Shown one piece after another: positions 56,801 through 64,000 of a DNA stretch of 64,000 nt; positions within the stretch are counted from its first letter, which is position 1; each line of letters starts with the position of its first letter. Source of the DNA: Strongylocentrotus purpuratus (lineage: Eukaryota > Echinodermata > Echinoidea > Camarodonta > Strongylocentrotidae); the NCBI RefSeq assembly GCF_000002235.5, contig NW_022145605.1, forward strand, positions 37,643,141-37,707,140, written 5' to 3'. Made by a program: the position numbers and the translations under genes. The notes under the pieces were generated by a model. The model had not been told where the DNA came from. It saw only the letters and a program-made list of their open reading frames with translations, and did no database searches.

Positions 56801-57485
56801 ATAGGAATCCTGAAATCAAAGGCAGGCCTGACCTACATGGATGTACTTGGATGTACTTGACCTATGTGACCTTAAGTGACATCCCATTACAGGGTTAGGC
56901 CTAAGCAGGCTGGAAACAAGAGCTAGGGACTAAAGGACTGAGAGTCCAAAAATATCTGACACATGTTCTAAACTATGATTTACAAGCAGAAGATCTAGAG
57001 GCTGGAAAATAGAGAGTCTATGCTGAAATCACAAGCAGATCTCACTGACCTAGATATACTTGACCCCTGTGACCTTCAGTGACATGCCATTACAAGGTCA
57101 GGACTAAGAAAGAAGATAACAAGAGCTAGGGAAAGATGGACAAAATCACTGCTGAAATAAAAAAGTATTGATATAACAACTTTGATATATGGATGTTGAC
57201 ATCAAGACTGTTTATCAACAAACAGATTAGATTGTGGAAAGGGGGAAAACAAATATAAAGAGGATCATGCACATTTTGTGAAGAACTTGATAGATTTGAC
57301 CTCAAATCTATTTCATACAAGGAAGATGCAGCTTTTAAAGAATCTGATTTGACTTACTTATTAGCCACAGGCCTTTAATTCTAAAAACTAGCAATGTGTT
57401 ATTTTCTGAACTAGATGTTGGTGCTACATGCTGTAAAAAAACACTAAATTATTTTGTCTGTATGATTGAATGTTTTCTTTGAGGG

Positions 57486-57521
<36 letters not shown>

Positions 57522-57678
57522 AGTGAGCAAATTGGATAGGAGCTAGAAAGATATTTCATCTTGCTTACCTGGTTTCATGGAGGAGAGCAAGTTTGATGAG
57601 GGAGCCGATGAAAGGAAGGAGGTCTGACCGCTTGACCGTTGCAACCCTCAGCCGGTGTTCCAGGATATGTAACTCCAT
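47794..57678 (-). CDS. CASTOR1: CASTOR family arginine sensor for mTORC1, nine exons
   Basis: Nine minus-strand exons (listed separately) join in phase to give 340 aa; human CASTOR1 has 329. CASTOR proteins are cytosolic ACT-domain dimers. Human CASTOR1 binds and inhibits GATOR2 when arginine is low and releases it on binding arginine, which allows mTORC1 activation. The N-terminus MELHILEHRLRV is almost the same as in human CASTOR1/2. Further matches are ILDEEGFK, SSAWLVLEA, LSTCQTDYVLVREEDL, ERWRMVNTG, GFEECGIVAQIAEPLA and YLSTFLTDHTLVPE. Human arginine contacts Ser111, Gly274 and Asp304 correspond to Ser110, Gly270 and Asp300; Val112 is Ile111. Of the GATOR2 contact residues Tyr118, Gln119 and Asp121, the first is Cys117 here and the others are kept. 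The last 30 residues are unlike the human tail. An ATTAAA near 47450 is a weak polyadenylation candidate. Assignment between CASTOR1 and CASTOR2 is uncertain. Confidence 0.93.
48396..48490 (-). CDS. CASTOR1: CASTOR exon 8 (residues 272-303)
   Basis: Encodes EECGIVAQIAEPLASENIPI and FYLSTFLTDHTL, the most conserved block of the family. Asp300 corresponds to the arginine-binding Asp304 of human CASTOR1. Acceptor TGTTTAG, donor GTAAGT. Confidence 0.95.
49465..49547 (-). CDS. CASTOR1: CASTOR exon 7 (residues 244-272)
   Basis: Encodes RFPDNCICVDSAKERWRMVN and TGVQNTGF, matching FPSDLLLTS and ELWRMVRIGGQPLGF of human CASTOR1. Donor GTAAGT. Confidence 0.92.
50541..50645 (-). CDS. CASTOR1: CASTOR exon 6 (residues 209-244)
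   Basis: Encodes FVSYSLIDDRISLVLDVDLL, the third ACT strand pair (FFAFSLIEGYISIVMDAE in human). The preceding acidic linker IETETSSQKEQ is unconserved. Acceptor TTTCCAG, donor GTGAGT. Confidence 0.9.
50700..50820 (-). repeat. GA/GATA microsatellite in CASTOR intron 5
   Basis: GATA and GA runs about 55 bases upstream of exon 6 in the gene's direction, giving a CT-rich tract in the pre-mRNA. Confidence 0.85.
51147..51276 (-). CDS. CASTOR1: CASTOR exon 5 (residues 166-209)
   Basis: Encodes AIMYPLHFPTNNFLVTSLQP and MIPKITSSLLQVLFYPET, matching NRFCVLTLDPETLPAIATTL and IDVLFYSHS of human CASTOR1. Donor GTAAGT. Confidence 0.92.
51924..52050 (-). CDS. CASTOR1: CASTOR exon 4 (residues 124-166)
   Basis: Encodes VREEDLPSVTQCLAPQFCVF and then the linker REIEGNSEPVTIDRSQNG, which aligns with YREVGGEPVPVTRDDSSNG in human. 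Donor GTACTT. Confidence 0.92.
52399..52583 (-). CDS. CASTOR1: CASTOR exon 3 (residues 62-123)
   Basis: Encodes SSAWLVLEATAGNDDAGMTT, NIIVPLADRGLSIFCLST and CQTDYVL. This covers the second ACT unit with both ligand-facing Ser110-Ile111 and the GATOR2-facing Cys117-Gln118-Asp120. Acceptor CTTGACAG, donor GTAAGT. Confidence 0.95.
52603..52740. mobile_element. Palindromic MITE next to CASTOR exon 3
   Basis: TGGGCAGCGTTTCACAAAAC faces GTTTCATAAAACGATGCC. Inner arms AGAACAAGTTCTCTGACATC and GATGTCGGGGAACTTGT are inverted. It starts only about 20 bases upstream of the exon 3 acceptor in the gene's direction. Confidence 0.65.
53410..53483 (-). CDS. CASTOR1: CASTOR exon 2 (residues 37-62)
   Basis: Encodes KSKFFSFTHTSRDFTIILDE and EGFK, matching SRCKFFSLTETPEDYTLMVD and EEGFK in human. 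Donor GTATGT. Confidence 0.93.
54960..55420. other. CASTOR intron 1, repeat-rich stretch
   Basis: Loose inverted similarity between TATGTTCACATGGGGCC near 54930 and GCTGTGTGAACTCAAC near 55270 suggests an old fold-back element. A G run lies near 55355. No exon seen. Confidence 0.3.
55622..55890. repeat. Tandem repeat, unit about 92 bp
   Basis: Three diverged copies of a unit starting TTGGAATATAGCTTTAGTAA and containing GATTAAAGTGAAGATGTTTA, beginning near 55624, 55718 and 55807. In CASTOR intron 1. Confidence 0.75.
56441..56543. mobile_element. Palindromic MITE, copy 2
   Basis: CATGGGTGTCGATCCTTACG at the left faces GTTACGGATCGACACCCATG. It is flanked by the 8-bp duplication GTCACAAT (56433-56440 and 56544-56551). 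Comparison of the asymmetric arms shows it is inverted relative to the copy at 20039-20148. Confidence 0.8.
56650..57140. repeat. Tandem repeat, unit about 205 bp
   Basis: Three diverged copies, marked by TTGACATCC near 56668, AGTGACATCCCATTACAGGG near 56875 and AGTGACATGCCATTACAAGG near 57079. Each is followed by AACAAGAGCTAGGGA-type sequence. In CASTOR intron 1. Confidence 0.65.
57489..57519 (+). repeat. Poly-T run
   Basis: About 31 thymines (poly-A on the minus strand) in the first part of CASTOR intron 1, about 50 bases after exon 1 in the gene's direction. It could be a retroposon tail or a plain homopolymer. Confidence 0.7.
57569..57678 (-). CDS. CASTOR1: CASTOR exon 1 coding part (residues 1-37)
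   Basis: Encodes MELHILEHRLRVATVKRSDL and PFIGSLIKLALLHET. The ATG is fixed by near identity with the vertebrate N-terminus. Donor GTAAGC. An acceptor-like CCTAG about 40 bases upstream suggests that non-coding exons lie further out (58.8-60.1 kb). Confidence 0.95.
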
Positions 57679-58329
57679 GATGGATGGTCAGCTGGCTAAT
57701 GGGATGGGGGCAACCTAGGTCAGGCAAATTGTCTTGTCTTGCCCCGCTCTCAGATTGGAACTAGACAGGACCTGGAGTAGACATGCAGAAAATGAGAGAC
57801 CAGGGTTTAGAGTTTGTGGAATCATGTGCAAATACCACAGCCCATTCGGGCCTATCGGCTCTCTAACATGCATTCATTCTTGCTATTGGATACAAAATAT
57901 CAGACAATCAAAGGTTGAATAGAAAGACATAATATACCTCTAGAGAAAATATGCTGTATATACAGGTGTAAAAGTTTAGAGCGATACAGAGGAAGAGAAG
58001 AGGGGGTGGGGGGGGGGGGGTGGTGGAAAGAAAGACAGAAAGAGACAAAACTGTCAATAAAAACCCAACTATTTCTTGCCTTTTGCATTTGTCTATGGAA
58101 CACTGAAGTTTAAAGCAGATACATGTATACACAGGTTGAATAAAAAAAGATACTATTGTAGTTTTAGTATAATAAATATATTAAAACATGTTTGAGGGGG
58201 GCATAGACAGGTGGATAGACCCTGTTTAAAGGAATTCTGAAATCAATCAATCATATTGTAACAAGCCATTATATAATATAAGGAAGACTACAGTAGAAAG
58301 ATACATTTACATTTTGTCAAATTATAAAT

Positions 58330-58371
58330 ATCTCTTCTCCTTCTCTCTTCTCTTTCTCTCTTCTCTCTAGA

Positions 58372-58424
<53 letters not shown>

Positions 58425-58495
58425 TCATCTCTCTCTCTCTCTCTTTATCCCTTTGACTTCTCCCTCTCTCTCTCTCTCTCTTTCTGTGGTGACAA
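58330..58495 (+). repeat. CT microsatellite
   Basis: Long CT runs, GA on the CASTOR sense strand, between the coding start and the upstream tandem repeats. Confidence 0.9.
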
Positions 58496-59421
58496 TGACT
58501 ATCAAATCAAATGGCTAGCAAGAGGGAATGGACAACAAAAGTCTCTCTCCATAAATTCAAATAAACAAAATGATGCAACCAGAGCATGACAAAAAAATTA
58601 CAAACAATATTGCTGATTGTAGGCTGTATATATAGCCTACCAGTATACAGGAAATCACTGCATGCATGCAGACGGCAGATGCACACTATCCTGTGCACAA
58701 CCTATCAGCAGATATCTCATAAATTTCTACTCACCACATGCACTAGATGCATAAATTATGGAGAGAGATGTTTCACATTTGACACAATTTAAAATTTAAA
58801 GAAACAAAGTTCTTACCTACATTTATATGAACCAAACTTCAATGTCTGATTTTTAAATGTGCTGCAGGCCAACTAGACACACGTTCACAAGATTGTTTTC
58901 AGCGACAATGACTGCTGAATGGCTAACCAATGGAGAGGGATGCCTCTATCTACCCCATTCATTCACATGCTTGGAGAATGATGCAATCTCTGTCCTTAAA
59001 GCATGACTCAAACCAAAACCACCAAACAAATATTAGGATATCACAGGGCGAAGGCCTGGGTACACCATAGAAAACAGCAACATGGCCTGTTATTCTGTGC
59101 ACAACATGAATATACATACATGGATGAGTACATGAATCTCATCTCATATATTTCCAGTCACCATATATAGTGATCTCCAAGCTCTGCGATTTATGGGTGC
59201 ACAAATTATGTACAGAGATTTCATAAACAGAGTTTGTTCGGTTTGTCGTCGGTCGAGGGTGTGTCTCTTTGGTGTGACTTTGAGGAAAACCATGAGAGCA
59301 CCAGAGTCTACACCACATTCAGTCAAATGGAAAATGATATGCATTCAATCCTGCCCTCGCACATGACCAGACTAAAGCCTCAGCAGACCATCGCACATTA
59401 TTTGGGATTGTCAGGTATATA

Positions 59422-60105
59422 GCCTAGAAACCGATACAGAGAGTGGATGCAAGTTATCCAAGAACGACGTATGAAATGAACAATCCTCTCATAAATTTTC
59501 TCTTGTCACACAGTACAACAGTCCCCAACCTACTTAATTCATGGATGCATAATTAAGTAGAGTTGTTTACACAAGTTAAAGAGATAAAAGAAACTTCTTA
59601 CCCCCGAATGAATCTGAACAAATATCTCTAACAAAAAGATGAATTCAGCCTAAAAACCAATGCAGAGAGTAGATGCAATTAAGTTGTCTGAGAACGACGT
59701 ATGAAATGAACGATCCTCTCATAAATTTTCTCTTGTCATACAGTACAACAGTCCCCAACCTACTTAATCCATGGATGCATAATTAAGTAGAGTTGTTTAC
59801 ACAAGTTAAAGAGATAAAAGAAACTAACTTACCCCCGAAAGAATCTGAACAAATATCTCTCACAAAAAAGATGAATTCAGCCTAAAAACCAATGCAGAGA
59901 GTAGATGCAATTAAGTTGTCCGAGAACCACGTATGAATGAACGATCCTTTCATAAATTTTCTCTCTTCATACAGCAGTCCCCAACCTACTTAATTAATGG
60001 ATGCATAATTAAGTAGAGTTGTTTACACAAGTTAAAGAGATAAAAGAAACTAACTTACCTCCGAATGAATCTGAACAAATATCTCTCACAAAAAAATGAA
60101 TTCAG
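59422..60105 (-). repeat. Tandem repeats upstream of CASTOR, each with a possible mini-exon
   Basis: Three units of 226, 232 and 225 bp share CAACAGTCCCCAACCTACTT, ATGGATGCATAATTAAGTAG and AGTTGTTTACACAAGTTAAA. On the minus strand each holds about 47 nt (GCTGAATTCATC ... CAGATTCNTTCGGGG) ending at a GTAAG donor (exon ends at about 59602, 59833 and 60059). In the inner copies these are preceded by TGGTTTTTAG, an acceptor-like end. A donor-like TAG|GTAAGA also occurs at 58817. They may be alternative 5' UTR exons of CASTOR. That function is inference. Confidence 0.6.
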
Positions 60106-63100
60106 CCTTTTGTATCTTCAAACAGGTAAATCAGATGTTGCAAATTGACAGCAAAACAATCTATTCCTGCCACTTTAGTTTATGGTTAGAAATTCTTATC
60201 CAAATGTTTGCAGCAGGACTACGTTGGGTTTGGACGAGTATCTGATGACTGCACTGCACTGGGACAGTCCAGGTTTATAAACAAGACATGCTCTGGGAGA
60301 CAGCGTTTTGTTTCAGCATGCCAGCAACCAGGGTCGGGAGGAAAATTACCAGGGGGTGTATTCACACCAGAGCACAACATCCTGAACATTCACCAAACCT
60401 CCTTCATAACAAGAGATAAGAGCTCACTTATAGTGGGACGTTTTCACCGACAGCAGAGAAAATATTGCTCAGATGGGGCGTTGTTTATCTCTTATCGAGA
60501 ATGGAGTTAAATAGGACAAGCTGGTTGAATTGTCACTCATTGTAAGCATGATATTCATCAAAGGTCAAATAGGGTCATCTCCCTTTTCTACCTTCAACTT
60601 CTTTGCAGGGTACATGACATTGTTGGTTGCATTCACACAACGACTGATATAAACATGGAAGTGAGTTTGGCAGTGCATGCTATACAAAAGTCATAGTTTT
60701 CGTTATCCTCCATTAGGAGCCACAGAGTAATAAACTCAATATAAGTTCACAAACTATACTATCTGCAGCATTTATAAGCTCAAAGTATTATCCAAAACAT
60801 ATCAAAGTCATGCCATTTTGCTCAGTGGAGCATTGTCACAAAAAGGCTGTATAATTGTGTACAAATTTTCTGTGCAAAAAGTGTCCAAAGGTATAAATTG
60901 ATTTTCATGTAGGAAGTGCCATGGACAGCACAACTTATTACTCTAGCATTACATTTGATGTAACATTTATAATTCAAATTCAAATGAAAAAAGGGAGGAA
61001 ACATAAACAATTACTTGAACTAATGTACAAGACCTGAGACCAAAGCAAGAAAACAACCATAAACATAATGATATAACCAATTACCCATCCTGTCACTAAT
61101 TACTCTTACAAGCTTATACATGTGTAGGGGCCTACATGTACATACATACATGCAGCTATATTTATATAAACGAAAATTAGAGAAATATTACTAAAAATTG
61201 GTAGGGAGGGTGAGAAGAGCAGGGGGAGGGGAGGGGAGGGGGGGGGGGGTTACCCAAATTGTTGAAAACTTTGTATGACATCCCCACCCCACCCCCCCCC
61301 CCCCCCCCCCCCCCCCAATCTACTTATTGTGTTGTAATAGGAATGGTGAAAGACTGATCGATTGATCAACCGGTACTGACTTCCTAAATATGAAACACGC
61401 TAAGACATAAACATATGGAGAAATCATCAAGCATGATGATATTAATGTTGCTCATGTAATTAACATCACATACATTCCACATACTGTATGTATTCTTTGG
61501 TCTGCTAGAAGGGTGGGGCCATCCCCAGGTGGATGGGAGGGGGCTACTTAGCATCCTTTCCCCGCATATTTTTATTTATGAATACTACCAAGAGTGTGGC
61601 ACAAAAAAGAAAAAAAGAAAAAAAAGAAAAATGTATGTGGTTGTCACCCCTATCCAGCCACTGCTAATCTCCACTGTCTTGAGTCGTGTCTCTTTATCCA
61701 ACCAATCTAATGTACTTCTCCTTGTGATGTATTGTGATAAGCTTGTTATGTCGTTGTACTTTATGTTATTAACTATGGATGTACAGCACTATAGGTCATG
61801 AAGTGACATGACAGTGCGAGATGTTATTATAAGATCCCGGTGTGCGGTAGTATTTCAACCTTTATTCTCACCTCTGAGATAGAGAGCTCTATCATGTATG
61901 CACAGTATGAATCTATTAAAGTTTTTTCACCACATCAAAACATTTACTTGCCTCATGGTGTATAACTTGCAATTTGCCTTTTGACATTTAAATATTTATA
62001 TTTACTGGAAACATGTTCAAACATCGTGCAAATTATGCAGTCAAACAAGTCCATTAAGGCAACCCAATGAGGGGAACAGAGAAGGTGGCCACTGTAGACA
62101 GGTGGCCTTTCTAGACAGGTTCTACAATGCACATTTCTCTTTCCAGGGAGAAAACAAATGCATAGCCACTACAAACGGGTAACATTTATAAAGAGGTGGC
62201 CACTATTAAAGACAGGTTTCACTGTATGTGAAGTTATAAACTAAAATTACTGCAGCAATGAAAAGCTTTAAATGCTCTAGTCAAAATGTAAACATAGTCT
62301 TCTTTCCAGTAAATATGAATAGTTATGTTAAATGCAAAACAAAACAACAACAAAAGAAGAAGAAAAAAAGAATTAGAAGATTTAGAAAAAACAGCACAAA
62401 TTTGTATTTTTTAAAATGTTATACTAAATTCAACAGAATATATTTTCATATATCTTTTGTTCTAAATCCTTAGCCTAAACATGTGTTTTATTTCTATTTT
62501 TCTACAGGAAACTAGAAGAATGATAGAATAGTTTTCTATGAATAACTTTAAAATATAGAACAAAAAGCAAAACAAATATATTTGTCACAAGTAAAAACGA
62601 CCAGGGTGATAATACTTTAAAGTGGTAAAGCTTTCATTACTTGTTTCACCCATCCCATCAATTCCAGAGATGTGCCCAAGTACTGACCTCTTCCCTTCAA
62701 TACAAATTACATTGCAGATAACTAACCAGATTAAACTTCTTTCAAGTGTCTAATCAGTGTGGCAAGCAGACACTCTAATCCTATCCCTTTTCTTCGGTAA
62801 TTTCCTTGGAGACAATCATTTTCTAATGTGTTTTAAAACTGAAAAAACAAGCAAGTCTAGATAATGATAGAGGTAATGTTCAGTGTAGTGTATTTTGCAG
62901 TTTATTCTTAAGCCAGTTCATGGATATATAACTGATATTTTGTTTTTGGTGTTTAATAAAATTCTTTAAAAGCATATTAAACATTGTGATTAGACGATCT
63001 TCAAACAGACCAAAACCCAAACATGGTTCCAAAAGAGTGTATGCAAGAATGTTCCACAATATTTTTAATCATTATTCTGAATTAATAATCTTTACAACTT

Positions 63101-64000
63101 CCTAAATTAAATCTACATGTACATATATATCTTCATTATAAAATTTCTGGTTACATTGGAAGAAAATAAAGAAACTATATTTGCTACTTTTTATTTTCAT
63201 ATTCGCCATAGACATATACGGTATGCATTCTTGATCTTTCAAAATTCACTTGTATTCCTACAAAATGTATGCTTTCTAAAGTTGACAGAAAAAAACAAAT
63301 CCACAGAAGCAGTAGCAAACAATTTGACTCTAGAAGTATTAACATACAATGTATAGTTCCATCAAAAACAAAAACAAACACATGAACAAAAGAGAGAACT
63401 TAATTTCCCAAAGGGAATAACATTCCAGGTCTTGCTAATGAGCTCCTGTAAACATGTAGCTATAGAGTAATTCTTTCCCCGATAGTAACTGCCTTATCAC
63501 CCCCTCCCTAATGGCTCCTTACCTGTTTCATCAGCACCCCATCTCATAATGACCTACATGTATGTACAGATCTATGTACATGGCATTTCATTATTTATTC
63601 TCTTACTCCTAAACCAAAGCATGCCCTATAGCCATGTCAGGGTCCATGATCTTGCATTCATTTAGAGGAAAGACTGTTTATCATTGGCTGTTCCCAAGGA
63701 AGCCGTTACTGCCATTGACAATTAAAACATAGCTCTTACTTTAGGCCTGTTTTCATCAGCTAGAGATTGCCAAATAACCCGCTATTTTAAATATTCCAAT
63801 CGCACAATATCCAGCTATTTTGAGTCTTCATCAGCCCGCAGTTGCAATTAGCAGGATATTTGGTTGAGATAATCATCCCAAGATATCTTGGGCTAGTTTG
63901 CGAAATATCCCGTTATTTGTCCGGTGCGTCTTCACCAGCCCGAAGACTCGCGAACGTTGAGCAAAAGACGCAATTCTTTAACTTTAAGCTTATTTCCCAA
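60106..64000. other. Right flank, no gene recognised
   Basis: 60180-60520 is richer in GC than its surroundings and could hold the CASTOR promoter; TATAAG occurs on the minus strand near 60430. A plus-strand frame of 100 codons (60208-60510) has no recognisable domain. A G run followed by a run of about 40 cytosines lies at 61233-61316. Three loosely similar TCTTCATCAGCCCG-type motifs about 75-100 bp apart near 63755, 63826 and 63928 suggest another repeat at the window edge. Nothing else is supported. Confidence 0.35.

Noticed and set aside
60208-60510. 100-codon plus-strand frame
   Set aside because: No domain, and it lies opposite the likely CASTOR promoter region. The higher GC content there makes chance frames longer.
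61233-61316. G run next to a run of about 40 C as a functional structure
   Set aside because: Long homopolymers occur all over this window and their lengths are unreliable in assemblies. Nothing else supports a function here.

Overview
The window looks like a piece of a marine invertebrate genome, most likely an echinoderm and probably a sea urchin. The DNA is AT-rich, the genes have many short exons with standard GT-AG junctions, and it is crowded with palindromic MITEs, microsatellites and long G/C runs. It also carries a Gmr1-type LTR retrotransposon, a group described from deuterostomes. The species call is inference. No bacterial-style features, CRISPR arrays or free-standing tRNA/rRNA genes were seen.

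Three host genes can be read. (1) 1251-3113 (+) is a single-exon TRIM-like protein of 620 aa: RING, two B-boxes, coiled coil and an NHL/beta-propeller-like C-terminus. (2) 20434-38056 (+) is a complete ten-exon proline/hydroxyproline dehydrogenase of 514 aa, closest to PRODH2 from remembered sequences. All exon phases close and an Arg-rich mitochondrial presequence is present. (3) 57678-47794 (-) is a complete nine-exon CASTOR (cytosolic arginine sensor for mTORC1) homologue of 340 aa, again with every splice phase consistent. PRODH2 and CASTOR converge on a gap of about 10 kb that shows only repeats.

The space between and inside the genes is mostly mobile DNA. 10.2-19.1 kb is a nest: a LINE relic was entered by a hAT-like element carrying a minisatellite, and that minisatellite was entered by a young, whole-looking Gmr1-type retrotransposon (11636-18781; 1190-bp LTRs, 5-bp target duplication, one long gag-pol frame in the order PR-INT-RT-RNaseH). 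A second nest lies in PRODH2 intron 2 (28845-30352): a hAT-like element with an exact 8-bp duplication holds two smaller inverted-repeat elements. Several TTAA-flanked MITEs and many small palindromic elements sit in introns, some within about 20-40 bp of an exon.

The points most worth a second look are the tandem repeats upstream of CASTOR, each holding a possible mini-exon with a splice donor; the CASTOR GATOR2- and arginine-facing residues; a decayed second copy of PRODH2 exon 7; an Arg in place of the usual catalytic-pocket Lys in PRODH2; and a possible opposite-strand terminal exon in PRODH2 intron 1. I did not find a convincing wholly new multi-gene system.
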